Assembly: GCA_049889815.1 (NCBI GenBank)
Contig: JBMHCR010000001.1
Span: 1 to 54,706, forward strand
Direction of reading: 5' to 3'
Length of the DNA stretch: 54,706 nt
Origin: JBPOFY01 sp049889815
Lineage (GTDB): Bacteria > Verrucomicrobiota > Verrucomicrobiia > Opitutales > Coraliomargaritaceae
The notes under the pieces: generated by a model
What the model was told of the DNA's origin: nothing
Database searches by the model: none
Seen by the model: the letters and a program-made list of their open reading frames with translations, nothing else
Position numbers and translations under genes: made by a program
Shown: positions 17,627 through 28,900 of the stretch, piece after piece
How the letters are laid out: each line of letters opens with the position of its first letter
How positions within the stretch are numbered: the first letter of the stretch is position 1

Positions 17627-18391
17627 ATGCTCTCCGTTCGCATCATCCCCTGCCTCGATGTTCATGACGGACGTGTCGTCAAAGGGGTGAACTTCGTCAA
17701 TTTGATCGACGCGGGCGACCCTGTCGAACAGGCCAAAGCCTACGAGCAACAGGGCGCCGACGAGCTCGTCTTCCTCGACATCACTGCATCCAGCGACGAA
17801 CGCAACACGATGATCGATGTCGTGCGCCGCACCGCATCCGAGTGCTTCATGCCACTCACCGTTGGTGGTGGACTTCGCAACGTCGAAAACATCCGCGACA
17901 TGCTCAATGCAGGTGCGGACAAGGTCAGCCTCAACACTGCCGCAATTCTCAATCCGGATCTCGTCAAAGAAGCGTCTTCTAAGTTTGGGAACCAATGCAT
18001 CGTCGTCGCGATCGACGCCAAGCGCGTGCTCGATCAACCCGGAAAATGGCAGGTCTACACGCACGGCGGTCGCAACAACACCGAGCTCGACGCAATCGAG
18101 TGGGCAAAGCACGTCGTCTCTCTAGGTGCAGGTGAGATCCTCCTCACCAGCATGGACTCCGACGGCACCAAGGCAGGTTTCGACAACGAGCTCAACAAGG
18201 CCGTAAGCGAAGCGGTCGAAGTCCCCGTAATCGCCTCCGGCGGTGCTGGCACGCTTGATCACCTCGCCGATGCCGTTACCAAAGGTAAAACCAGCGCAGT
18301 CTTGGCAGCATCTATCTTTCACTTCGGCACCTTTACGATCAAGCAAGCCAAGGAGCACCTTCAATCCCGCGGACTCCCCGTGCGATTGTAA
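17627..18391 (+). CDS. hisF: Imidazole glycerol phosphate synthase cyclase subunit HisF
   Basis: A 254-residue (beta/alpha)8 barrel that, with HisH, makes imidazole glycerol phosphate and AICAR from PRFAR in histidine synthesis. The N-terminal IIPCLDVHDGRVVKG holds the first catalytic aspartate and IVVAIDAKR the second. The phosphate-binding loops LTVGGGLR and VIASGGAGT are intact. The length is standard. No other his gene lies in the window, so the pathway genes are scattered in this genome. It is convergent with the cytochrome genes, with a palindrome between. Confidence 0.98.
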   Translation: MLSVRIIPCLDVHDGRVVKGVNFVNLIDAGDPVEQAKAYEQQGADELVFLDITASSDERNTMIDVVRRTASECFMPLTVGGGLRNVENIRDMLNAGADKVSLNTAAILNPDLVKEASSKFGNQCIVVAIDAKRVLDQPGKWQVYTHGGRNNTELDAIEWAKHVVSLGAGEILLTSMDSDGTKAGFDNELNKAVSEAVEVPVIASGGAGTLDHLADAVTKGKTSAVLAASIFHFGTFTIKQAKEHLQSRGLPVRL

Positions 18392-18411
18392 AACAGACAG
18401 CTCTGTCTGTT
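18392..18411. terminator. Palindrome between convergent hisF and ccoP-like genes
   Basis: A near-perfect palindrome, AACAGACAG, CT, CTGTCTGTT, starts right after the hisF stop codon. No clear T run follows in either direction, so a bidirectional terminator is possible but unproven. Confidence 0.45.
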
Positions 18412-18457
18412 GTCCCAAAACGACCGCCCAGTCCAAACGCAGCCAGAGCAGGCAGGC

Positions 18458-19228
18458 TCACGATTCACTTTCGGCGAGACCATCGCCCTCATCTACAGCC
18501 GCTTCGCTATCTGGAACCGTATCTATAATCGGTTCCGGCTCAGGAATCGGACCGAGACCTTCCTTCAACTCGGATGCTGTCCACGGTGTAGAACGGCTTG
18601 CATATGCTGCTTTGTAATCAGTAACCATTGGCACTGTCATATCAGGCGCTGCATTGCCCCACTCTTGGCGGATGTAGGTCATCACACCTGCGAGGTCTTT
18701 ATCGCTAAGGTTCAAGCCACCAGGCCCGAAGGCTGGCATATTGCCATTGTAAGTGCTGCCTTTGACTTCAATCGGACCGTTGAGACCGTTGATCAAAATC
18801 CGCGCCAAAACTTCAGGATGACCAGTGACCCATTCGGCACCAGCGATGGGTGGATACACACCTGGAACACCCGCACCACTCGCCTGGTGACACACCGCAC
18901 ACTGCTGAGCGAAGATTTTTTGGCCACGATCGAACAACGGTATTTCAACAGGCGCTGGCTTATCTGCATTCGGGTCGAAATAAGGGCTGTAAGCGTCCCA
19001 ACGGAACTTCGCCGAATAATGCACAAGGTAGACACCGCCCCAAAAGCACAAAGCAGCGAAAAGGAACATCAAAACAATCGGCACAGGAGAAAAACCCTCG
19101 TGCGGCTCTTCCTTCTCACGCATGAGCTGTGCATGCACATCCTGCATGTTATTATCCTGCATCGCTGCTTTTTCCAGCGATACCTTATTGTTTGGGTTTG
19201 GACCTGAACTCTGTGTGTCTTCGCTCAT
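18458..19228 (-). CDS. ccoP: Mono-haem cytochrome c, CcoP-like cbb3 oxidase subunit
   Basis: A 256-residue protein with a cytoplasmic N-terminus, one membrane helix (PIVLMFLFAALCFWGGVYLV, around residues 49-68), then a periplasmic cytochrome c domain. The haem site is CAVCH and the distal methionine is probably in GNMPAFGPGG. Position and topology match CcoP, which passes electrons to the cbb3 core. Classical CcoP has two c-type haems; only one CxxCH is present here. The C-terminus is Pro/Glu/Asp-rich. Its start overlaps the ccoO stop by one base (TAATG), so the two are translationally coupled. Confidence 0.8.
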   Translation of the reverse strand: MSEDTQSSGPNPNNKVSLEKAAMQDNNMQDVHAQLMREKEEPHEGFSPVPIVLMFLFAALCFWGGVYLVHYSAKFRWDAYSPYFDPNADKPAPVEIPLFDRGQKIFAQQCAVCHQASGAGVPGVYPPIAGAEWVTGHPEVLARILINGLNGPIEVKGSTYNGNMPAFGPGGLNLSDKDLAGVMTYIRQEWGNAAPDMTVPMVTDYKAAYASRSTPWTASELKEGLGPIPEPEPIIDTVPDSEAAVDEGDGLAESES

Positions 19229-19878
19229 TATTCGGCAATTGGGGCTTCAGGTAGGCTGTAGTTCAACTTCAGGCTGAGTAAGTAGGCAACGAGCGCCTCC
19301 GCATCGCGAGTGGGCACAATCTCATAGCCCGGTTCGGGACTGTATTCTGAGTTGGGTGGAAACTTGAGTGCCTTCTCTGAAGGCGCTCGTTCAATCTTAC
19401 GTGTTTCGTAGAGGAATGGAAACGGTGCCATATTGGAACCCGGTGAGGTGATCTGCGGGTTGTAGAGATGTAAGTGGTGCCAGTCTGCATTCAATGGACG
19501 ACCACCTACATGCATAAGATCTGGTCCAGTGCGCATGGTGCCAAGCAACACGCGGTCTTGCGTGATGTAATCGCGAGCGACTGTCTGACGTGGACCCCAA
19601 TTGCGACCGGTATCGCCACCAAATCCATCGCGGCGCACCTGCTGTGAATGACAGTAGATACAACCCATCTCAATATACACTTGCTTGCCCTGTTCGGCCA
19701 TTCCACTTGGGTTAAGTGGGTAAAGTGTTTCACCTGGGATCGGCTTACCATCCTCACCCAAAGTCTCGGTTGTGCGAGTGAGCGAACCGATCTGGTTGTT
19801 GCTGGAAAGGATCAAACCAGTGAAAGAGAATGCGAGTGCGAAGAAGATGCCGCAAAAAAGTAAAACTAGGTTTTTCAT
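19228..19878 (-). CDS. ccoO: cbb3-type cytochrome c oxidase subunit II (CcoO)
   Basis: A 216-residue protein with one N-terminal membrane helix and a periplasmic mono-haem cytochrome domain. CcoO hallmarks are IYCHSQQVRRDGFGG (haem motif CIYCH) and RTGPDLMHVGGRP, followed by the HLHLYNPQ...GSNMAPFPFL segment with the likely axial methionine. It bridges the CcoP-type donor and the CcoN catalytic subunit. Its start overlaps the ccoN stop and its stop overlaps the ccoP start, in each case by one base. Confidence 0.95.
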   Translation of the reverse strand: MKNLVLLFCGIFFALAFSFTGLILSSNNQIGSLTRTTETLGEDGKPIPGETLYPLNPSGMAEQGKQVYIEMGCIYCHSQQVRRDGFGGDTGRNWGPRQTVARDYITQDRVLLGTMRTGPDLMHVGGRPLNADWHHLHLYNPQITSPGSNMAPFPFLYETRKIERAPSEKALKFPPNSEYSPEPGYEIVPTRDAEALVAYLLSLKLNYSLPEAPIAE

Positions 19879-21362
19879 TAAGCTGCGCCCTCCTCGCTAG
19901 ATGAAGAAGAAAGCAATGTCGGGCCTTGTTTTGCAACAACTGCACCAGCGGCAAAAAGCATCCAGAAGAAATTTACTGCAAATGCGATGTGCGCGACGGT
20001 GAGCAAGACACCGGAAACGGTGCGTGCCTTGAGCCATGGCATGGTGTTTTGGACGACTTCCAAGAAAGGAATGGACGCATCGCTCATTTGCATGCCTTGA
20101 ATCCAGCCGCCCACTTGAAGGGCAACCACCATGACAGTGATGCCAACGGCACTACCCCAGAAGTGGAGCTTAATCAATGTCGCAGACGGCCACTCACGTT
20201 TGAGCAAACGAGGCATCATGTAGTAAACACCACCGAACATGATCATTGTGAAAAAAGCATACACTCCATGGTGTGCGTGCCCGACTGTGAAGTGGGTGAA
20301 GTGAGTGATCTCATTCACTGAGCGGAGCGCCATTGTAGAACCAATCAAACTGACCAGTGTGTAAGAAATCGCACCGAAGACCACAAAACGAAGTGTCGGA
20401 CTACGCCAAACCTCGCGGTGAAAGCCAACGACAGACATGTGGTGATTCAATCCAACTACGATCACCGGGATCACCATCATTACGGAGGCAACGATACCCG
20501 CCGAAATCAACCAAACCGGAATCGGACCACCGACCAAGTGGTGCACACCCGCCCAGTTATAGAAAATCGCCAGTGACCAGAAACCGAGAACAGACAAATA
20601 GTAAGAGTAAATCGGACGGCCGAGTACCTTTGGGATTAGGTAGTATGCAGTCGCCAAGGCCATTGGCGTGAGCCAAAGCCCAAGAACATTATGCGCAAAC
20701 CACCAGTTGGTTACCGACTGAACCACACCACGAGCTGGGAACCAGATGATCATCAACTGGGCCACGACATACAACCACGGGAACCAAAAGAGCGCGGCGA
20801 GGATATACCACTGAGAAACATAGACATGCTCACCCTTACGAAACTTGAACGCTACGATACCCCAAACACCGATGAGCGCGTAAGAAAATGCCAGCAGCGG
20901 TGTCGCATAATGAGGAATCTCGAGCCACTCAACAGACGTGATGTCACCCTTGATCATACCGCCAATACCGATGGTCAGACCGATGTTCCAAAAGATGCCT
21001 GCTATAGTTAGCAATCCACCATGACGAATCGGTGCACGGCACAGGCGCGCCATGATCCAAAGACCGACAGCAAAAATGATATTACTGCCCCATCCAAGTG
21101 CCATCGCATTCAAGTGCGCAGAGCGCATCCGACCGAACGTGGTCAACGCGCTGTCACCCAGAAAAGACGGGTCGTGCATCTTCCACGCAGCAACCAGCGC
21201 GAAGACGGTTCCCGCCAACAACCATACAATTGCCGAAACCGTAAAGAAGAGTGCCGAGCTACGGATCGATGCATCGATCTGGCTCAGTTCCGCCCGCTCC
21301 ATGGCGTCCTGCGACGAATATGGATTGATTGGCTGCTTATTTGACTGAGGAGCGGTGCTCAT
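19878..21362 (-). CDS. ccoN: cbb3-type cytochrome c oxidase subunit I (CcoN)
   Basis: A 494-residue haem-copper oxidase catalytic subunit with about 12 hydrophobic helices. Visible ligand regions are AHLNAMALGWGSN (low-spin haem histidine), WWFAHNVLGLWLTPMALATAYY (CuB histidine, with the tyrosine region used by C-type oxidases), GVHHLVGG (CuB histidines) and THFTVGHAHHGVYAF (haem histidines). It reduces O2 to water and pumps protons, usually with high O2 affinity. A 113-base gap separates it from the ccoS-like gene upstream, so it may have its own promoter. The downstream genes ccoO and ccoP are coupled to it. Confidence 0.96.
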   Translation of the reverse strand: MSTAPQSNKQPINPYSSQDAMERAELSQIDASIRSSALFFTVSAIVWLLAGTVFALVAAWKMHDPSFLGDSALTTFGRMRSAHLNAMALGWGSNIIFAVGLWIMARLCRAPIRHGGLLTIAGIFWNIGLTIGIGGMIKGDITSVEWLEIPHYATPLLAFSYALIGVWGIVAFKFRKGEHVYVSQWYILAALFWFPWLYVVAQLMIIWFPARGVVQSVTNWWFAHNVLGLWLTPMALATAYYLIPKVLGRPIYSYYLSVLGFWSLAIFYNWAGVHHLVGGPIPVWLISAGIVASVMMVIPVIVVGLNHHMSVVGFHREVWRSPTLRFVVFGAISYTLVSLIGSTMALRSVNEITHFTHFTVGHAHHGVYAFFTMIMFGGVYYMMPRLLKREWPSATLIKLHFWGSAVGITVMVVALQVGGWIQGMQMSDASIPFLEVVQNTMPWLKARTVSGVLLTVAHIAFAVNFFWMLFAAGAVVAKQGPTLLSSSSSEEGAA

Positions 21363-21475
21363 TGATGTGGATTAAAATTTAGACCGAGATGATTGGAATT
21401 AAAATGGAGCCGTGTACGACTCGATCGAGAAAGTATAACCATTCGTAATTCGTAATTTTTGGTTCCTAATTAAAT

Positions 21476-21670
21476 TTAGTATTTGCTCGGAAAAGAATCG
21501 GAGATCTCTCCCTCAGGCTCTTCCTTTGTGAAGATCGTACTAGCTTGATCGTCGAAATTGCGCAACTGCCCTCGCTTCGAAGACCAGTATAGCATGGCTA
21601 CAGCTGAGATGAAAAACACCACACCTAAAAGAAGGATTGGCATCAAATCCGTATAGCTTTCGACGTCCAT
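21476..21670 (-). CDS. ccoS: CcoS-like cbb3 oxidase assembly protein
   Basis: A 64-residue protein with one membrane helix (LMPILLLGVVFFISAVAMLYW) followed by SSKRGQLRNFDDQASTIFTKEE. CcoS proteins share this plan: a short N-terminus, one helix, then a W-x-x-K-x-G-Q-F/L-x-D/N-L/F-D-x-x-A-x-x-I-L/F motif. CcoS is needed to insert cofactors into cbb3 oxidase in Rhodobacter. Placement between act genes and ccoN supports the call. The small size makes family assignment by eye less certain. Confidence 0.7.
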   Translation of the reverse strand: MDVESYTDLMPILLLGVVFFISAVAMLYWSSKRGQLRNFDDQASTIFTKEEPEGEISDSFPSKY

Positions 21671-21679
21671 TTTCGGTGT

Positions 21680-21928
21680 TTACTTCCGGTATTCGCTAAC
21701 CGTTGCCTCCATAGCGGACTGGATCTCACCAAGTTTCGCAACGCCTTGACCGCGAATTTCATCCACCTTCGCCTGACGAGCCGCAATGATTTCTGCGTCG
21801 ACGGGAGCCGGACGGTTTGGAATGTATGCAACAAAGATGATCAGTGCGAAAATAACAATCGCACCCAATCCACCGAGGACTGAAAGCAAGTTTGAAAAGT
21901 TGCTATTTGTATTTTGTGAGTCGGGCAT
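21680..21928 (-). CDS. Small membrane protein of the act-cco cluster
   Basis: An 82-residue protein if it begins at MPDSQNTNSNF. A longer frame upstream would overlap actF, so I reject it. One membrane helix (LGGLGAIVIFALIIFVAYI) is followed by a hydrophilic coiled-coil-like tail (AARQAKVDEIRGQGVAKLGE). No family is recognised. It lies five bases after actF and nine before the ccoS-like gene, so it is surely co-transcribed. A role as an accessory or linker subunit of the respiratory complexes is an inference from location only. Confidence 0.7.
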   Translation of the reverse strand: MPDSQNTNSNFSNLLSVLGGLGAIVIFALIIFVAYIPNRPAPVDAEIIAARQAKVDEIRGQGVAKLGEIQSAMEATVSEYRK

Positions 21929-21933
21929 CGTAA

Positions 21934-23205
21934 TTACTCTATATAGTCGAGGGATTTTTGGATGTTTGGGTCGCGAACTGGAATGGGCTCGGCCTTTTTC
22001 ATGCTGCGGCACATAGCGAAGATGCAAATACCACCAATGCCAACGAGCGCAGCGATATCGAAGATGCTAACAGAAAACTGGCGGACCAGATAACCAGGGC
22101 CGTGATCCGGGACGACGAGTTTGCCCGGAACGATGTTCCAGTAGAGATCGAGAAGGTGAAAACCGAGGATCCAGATTGCGATAGCAACTGTACGCCACAC
22201 GACGACCTTGGTCTTATACCAAAGCAAGCAGAGAAACGGTGTGAGGAAGTGACCAAAAATGAGGCCCATACTCACCCACCACCAACCGTTCAGGCTGCCA
22301 TCGTAATTCTTTTCACGGATGTTGTACCAGAAAGTTTCTTCCGGAATGTTGGCACTGTAGATCAAGAAGTACTGCGAGAAGCTGATATACGCCCAGAAAA
22401 CAGTAAAGGCAAGCATCATACAGGCGATGTCGTAGCGGTGTGCTTGCTTAAGGATACCCCTCAGGTAGCCCTTGTATGCGAGAACCACGACCAGAATGAT
22501 GATTGCGGACAGTGCGGCACGGATGGACGCGGAAAAGAACCACACACCATACATAGTGGAGAACCAATGATACTCGAGCGACTTGAACCAATCAATCGCA
22601 CCTAAAGTCGCAGCAACCGCGCAAAGAAATAGACCTAGCGAGGAGAGACGGCGTGCCTTGTGTGTGTTGTTCACATCACCACTTGTATCGGTATCGAAGG
22701 ACCACTTACGAAGCAGGGTCGCAATGCCAATAAAGACGGCAAAGATTCCCACTGCACGGATCGCGAAGAATGGAACGTTCAAGAAGGGTGACTTCCATGT
22801 GTAGAGTGGATCTTCTCCCACAGTGCCGTGCCCAGGCAACTCGTTGGTGCCATCCATCCACTTCCAGAGCAGACCTGGATTGTCATGTAGGAATGGGATC
22901 AGGAGAAGCGGAATAAAAAGAAGCAACAGATACGGCAGCGCTGCCATGCAGTGCTCACACTGACGACGAATGATCGTAGGCCAGCGCGCGTGGAAAACAT
23001 ACCAGATCTGAGTCAGGAAAAGCATACCGACAACGATCGATAGCCAGAAAGCGATACCGATAAGCCAGCTCATTATTGGGCGGGCATCCTCGTTATTCCA
23101 GCCCTGCATGAAGCCAAACAACGCAATCGCGACACCGACCACACCGACCACCAATGCGATCAATCCGACATTGCTGCCTTTGGAATTAGTTGTATCCGAA
23201 CTCAT
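21934..23205 (-). CDS. actF: Alternative Complex III subunit ActF
   Basis: About 423 residues from MSSDTTNSK; an upstream extension would overlap actE and is not needed. It has about ten hydrophobic helices and belongs to the quinol:cytochrome c oxidoreductase membrane subunit (ActF/NrfD-related) group. Recognisable stretches include SWLIGIAFWLSIVVGMLFLTQIW and FSQYFLIYSANIPEETFWY. In ACIII it contributes to the membrane domain beside ActC. It lies four bases downstream of actE. Confidence 0.9.
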   Translation of the reverse strand: MSSDTTNSKGSNVGLIALVVGVVGVAIALFGFMQGWNNEDARPIMSWLIGIAFWLSIVVGMLFLTQIWYVFHARWPTIIRRQCEHCMAALPYLLLLFIPLLLIPFLHDNPGLLWKWMDGTNELPGHGTVGEDPLYTWKSPFLNVPFFAIRAVGIFAVFIGIATLLRKWSFDTDTSGDVNNTHKARRLSSLGLFLCAVAATLGAIDWFKSLEYHWFSTMYGVWFFSASIRAALSAIIILVVVLAYKGYLRGILKQAHRYDIACMMLAFTVFWAYISFSQYFLIYSANIPEETFWYNIREKNYDGSLNGWWWVSMGLIFGHFLTPFLCLLWYKTKVVVWRTVAIAIWILGFHLLDLYWNIVPGKLVVPDHGPGYLVRQFSVSIFDIAALVGIGGICIFAMCRSMKKAEPIPVRDPNIQKSLDYIE

Positions 23206-23209
23206 AGTA

Positions 23210-23836
23210 TTAAATTCCCGCCTCCGCTTGGGTGTTTTGAGACTTCTGCAGCGCACGTACATAGAGCACAATTGCCCATCGTTCTTCAGGTGTAATCACG
23301 TGGTTCAGGGGATACATCAGTCCCTTACCGTTGGTAATGACATCAAAAATGTAACCATCGGTTTCGTTGCGAAGGCGATCGTCGTGATAGCTTGCCGCGA
23401 GCACACCATAAGGCTTGGTCACACCGTTGCCATCGCCGGCAGCACCATGGCAAACCGTGCAAAAGATGTCATACTTCTCACGTCCGAGCTCGATCAGATC
23501 GTAGGTCGCTTCGATTGGGAGCTTCTTAACGAAGGAGCCATCAGGATTCTTACCTTCAAGGAAGGTGGTATTACCGAGGTGTGTGTCTTCGAAATCGGCA
23601 GAAAAAACATCCTGCTGGTTGAAGTAGTTGCCGCGAGCAACCGTGCCCGCAGGAATCGGGCGGTCGTTACGACCATCCGCAAAAAACTCGTTTTCTGCCT
23701 GCGGCTTGTAACGGGCTTGGCGATCCATGTCTGGAAAGACTTCAAGCGGCGGCTTCGTGCTCGTGGATCCACGGAAGCCGAGGATCGACACGGTAGCGAC
23801 CACCACAAAGAGATAAATTGCTAGAAAGATACGCAT
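23210..23836 (-). CDS. actE: Alternative Complex III mono-haem cytochrome ActE
   Basis: A 208-residue periplasmic cytochrome anchored by an N-terminal hydrophobic segment (IFLAIYLFVVVATVSILGF). One haem motif, CTVCH, lies in GREKYDIFCTVCHGAAGDG, and GLMYPLNHVITPEERW holds the likely methionine ligand. It is the mono-haem c subunit that, with ActA, passes electrons from the Fe-S subunit towards the oxidase. It is placed between actD and actF as in other act operons. Confidence 0.93.
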   Translation of the reverse strand: MRIFLAIYLFVVVATVSILGFRGSTSTKPPLEVFPDMDRQARYKPQAENEFFADGRNDRPIPAGTVARGNYFNQQDVFSADFEDTHLGNTTFLEGKNPDGSFVKKLPIEATYDLIELGREKYDIFCTVCHGAAGDGNGVTKPYGVLAASYHDDRLRNETDGYIFDVITNGKGLMYPLNHVITPEERWAIVLYVRALQKSQNTQAEAGI

Positions 23837-23845
23837 GACGATGAC

Positions 23846-24375
23846 CTACGCGGAGACCTCCTCAATATCGGTTCCACCGATCTCTTCGAGAAATCGGCGT
23901 GTTTTTTCGGCGTCGTATTGGTCATCGCGCGCTTCGATAGCAATGACGAGGCGATCACCAGAGACTTCCAAAAACGTCTCGCTGTTAAAAAGTGGGTTAT
24001 AGTGCTGTGGGAGCAGATTCATAATGAACATACCACCGAGTGTTCCGAAAGCTGAGAGCAAAATAGTGAGCTCATACATAATCGGGAATGGGAAAACCGG
24101 GCTAAAGAACGGCTGACCGCGAATGATTAACGGGTAGTCGTACGCATTCATATACCACACCATTAGAGTACCGAGGCAGAAGCCAATCAGACCGCCACAA
24201 AATGTAAAGATGGGCACTTTGGAGCGCCCCTGCCCTTGCGCAGCTGGCATACCGTGCACTGGGAACGATGAGTAAGTATCCCACTTCTTGTAACCCGCAT
24301 CCCGCACCTTTTCTGCCGCATGGTAGAAGGAAGGCGTGTCCGGGAAGCTTGCGATGATTCCGTATTTGTCAGACA

Positions 24376-24376
<1 letters not shown>
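23846..24376 (-). CDS. actD: Alternative Complex III subunit ActD (DUF3341)
   Basis: A 176-residue protein with two transmembrane helices (FTFCGGLIGFCLGTLMVWYM and ELTILLSAFGTLGGMFIMNLL) between cytoplasmic ends. The N-terminus YGIIASFPDTPSFYHAAEKV and the DYPLIIRGQPFFS...FPIMYELT segment are typical of DUF3341/ActD. It has no cofactor motif and is a structural membrane subunit. It overlaps the end of actC by one base (TAATG). Confidence 0.93.
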
Positions 24377-25875
<1,499 letters not shown>

Positions 25876-25900
25876 TTCTTAAAGATTCCGTGTTTTCAAT

Positions 25901-28900
25901 TTAATGAGCGTGCTCCGCTGCTTTAGCGTGCGAATGGTCGTCATTGGCTTTTTCGCCGTAAGCATCCGAAGCGGGCTTGCTGCCATAGCGATCCTTGTAT
26001 TGCGCGTAGGCGTAAGGTTTCTTATAGGCGTCCGGCATCTTCGGATTTGGATTGCGAAGGCGGGCCAAGTAGGTGGTGCGCGGACGAATGTTCAAATAGC
26101 CGAGGACTGAGTAGTCGCGATCGCTCGCTTTCATCTTGGAAACCTCAGTGTTTGCGTCTGAGATATCGCCGAAAGTAATCGCATCCGTTGGGCACACCTG
26201 CTGGCAAGCAGTCTTGATGGCGCCGTCCTTGATCTTGATGTTGTCGGAGCCACCTGCGATACGCTTTTGGTCGATCTTAGCTGCTTCGATACGCTGCGTA
26301 CAGTAAGTGCACTTTTCCATGACACCACGCATACGGATGGTGACATTTGGATTCGCCTGCATTTTATGAAGTTCTGGCTCATCGACCGGTCCGAGGGGCC
26401 CTTTATAAAACTCGCCGATCTTACGCTTGTTCCAGTCGAAGAAATTGAAGCGGCGCACCTTGTATGGGCAGTTGTTCGCACAGTAACGAGTACCGACGCA
26501 GCGGTTATAAGCCATGGTGTTGAGCCCTTGACTATCGTGCACGGTTGCATTGACCGGGCAGACCTGCTCACAAGGTGCATTCTCACAATGCTGGCACATG
26601 ACGCCCATAAAGGAAACCTGAACATCCTCAGGGACTTCTTCCTGATCGTATTTCTCCGCTGCAAAATAACGGTCGATACGCATCCAATGCATTTCGCGGC
26701 CACGAAGCACTTGGTCTTTGCCGACGATTGGGATATTGTTTTCAGATTGGCAGGCGACGACACAAGCGGTGCAGCCTGTGCAGCTGTTCATGTCGATAGC
26801 CATTCCCCACTGCTGAACGTGAGGGAATTTATCTTCGTTGCCCTTCCAGACTTTTACATTCGGTGCCGGATCGGCAAAGCTTGGGTGTTCGTAAGCCGAG
26901 TTACCACGGTACTGACCGGTGGACTTTTCCTGCAGTGATTTGCCAGCGTCCTTGCCGTAATTGGCAGGTGCATGAGACTCAACGCCCATCTTGTTGGCAA
27001 AATCAGGGTGCTTCGCATAGTAGTCAGCGTTGGCTTCACGAACGATCGCACGACCTTCCATGGACCAGTGCTCTTGGGTGTTCGCAAGTTCGTGCTTGGC
27101 TTCGGAAAGCGAAAGTGAGGCACCGAGTGCACAAGTGAGGGCATCGGAACTACGGACAGCGTAAGCGTTGAAACCCACACCTTCACCAACACGACCAACC
27201 TCTGTGCGGCCCATTCCAAGCGGCAGTACGATTGTGTAGTTTGCCATGCCTGGGACGATATGGATCGGCGCACTAAGCTTGCGACCGTTGACCGTGAGTT
27301 CGGCGACGACACCCTGCTCCTTGCCACGCTTGAATTCGGCTTTGTTTGTTTGCAATGTTCCCTTCGCGCCTTCGAAGAACTCGCTGTCCTTATTCATCGG
27401 CTTTTTCGTGGGGAAAATCTGAATACCCTGTTGCTCTTCAAGCTCCTTCGCTAAGCGTGGACTGATCAGGATCGCATTGTCCCAGGTCAACTTAGTGATT
27501 GGGTCCGGGCACTCCATAAGCCAGCCGTTATTTGCATAGCGACCGTCACCCGCATGCGAGCTCGCAGCGTAACGCACTTCGAGTTGCGAAGCGGAAAGTT
27601 CATAGGCCTTGAGCGCCTCCTGATCGAGAACGGCTGCAACCGTGGCTGGATCTGCTTTCACGCTCGCTGCCTTATATTCGCTACCTGAAAGGAGACCATC
27701 GCTGAGGAACTTATTAAAGTCGCTTCCGCCGAGTGCCTTGAAGGTCTTCTGGACGATAGCGTAAGCATCTGTAGACTCCTCGCCTGCGAGGCGTGCAAGC
27801 ACTTCGAGCTCGTTAAAGGTCGGAAACAGCGGTTCGATCATCGGCTGAACCGGTACAATCATCCCGTCGAAGGTGCGACCATCACTCCAACTCTCAAGGT
27901 AGTGAGAAGCTGCAATAAAGAGGCTTGCATGCTTAGCGGTTTCATTGGCTGAACCACCGAAGTAGATGCGCTCAGCGGCTTTCTTCATGGCTCCGCTAAA
28001 TACAAGATCAACCGGCGCGTCGTAGACCGGATTGCCTCCAAGAATAACGAGTGTCTTTACATCGCCTTCATTGAGACGAGCGACTGCTTTCTCAATTCCC
28101 GCAGCCGCTTCTGCGATTTCAACATACTTTACCGGTGCTGAGAGCGCGTCGTTGAGCGCAATCACAATCGCGTGAACGGACTCTGAGAGATGCTCCCCAG
28201 CAACAATGAGTGAGTGACCCGAGTGGTCTGCGAGATCCGCTGCACACTCTGCCACCCATGAGCTGTCCACATTGAGCGTTGCACCCGCTTTCTTGAGTTC
28301 ACTGAGCAGCGCACCACCGACACCCTTTTTCTCAAGGATCGCCGTACCGACCTGCGCAATAAAGGCCCCCATCTGGCTCGCGCTCAGGCGAAGACGGTGA
28401 TCCGCCATCGAACCGGTCAAAGAGAGCGAACTTTCCACAGAGTAGAGACGGCTCATCTTTTTCGCGTCCTTGGCATCTTTAACCTTACGCGTCTTGGTAA
28501 ATGCGCGAGCATTACCGATAGCAGCTTCCGAGCCGTGGACAAAATCTGAATCCAGAGCCAGCACACGCTTGGCCTTGGAATAATCCGGAAGCGCACGTAG
28601 CGCTTTGCCGAAGACCGCTTTCGCTGCCCTTTCTGAAGTGGTCGCATCGATCGCAGAATATTCAGTCCAGGTAGCTTCCGGGAATGTTTTTTGGACCTTG
28701 GACACTAAAGCAGCGCGGCTGGGAGACGTACTTGGTTCGGCAACAAACAAGAGTCCTGCGCCATTATCTAAAGCATGTGCTTCGTTGATCGCAGCAAGAC
28801 GGTCACGAACAACGGATGGAGCAACACTGCTCTTCGTTGCACGGTCCGGGTCGTAAAGATCGAGAATACTTGCCTGAGTGTAAACCGAAGTCGCACCACC

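Noticed and set aside
16925..18112. 395-codon open frame antisense to the DUF2264-like gene and hisF
   Set aside because: It lies wholly opposite hisF and the neighbouring conserved gene. High-GC codon positions create such shadow frames.
21362..21375. FNR-like site TTGATGTGGATTAA before ccoN
   Set aside because: It matches the FNR half-sites at nine of ten positions, but it abuts the ccoN start codon, where an activator cannot work as usual. It is probably chance.
26131..26763. 210-codon minus-strand open frame within actB
   Set aside because: It is a different frame of the same strand inside the strongly conserved ferredoxin region of actB and contains no independent motif.
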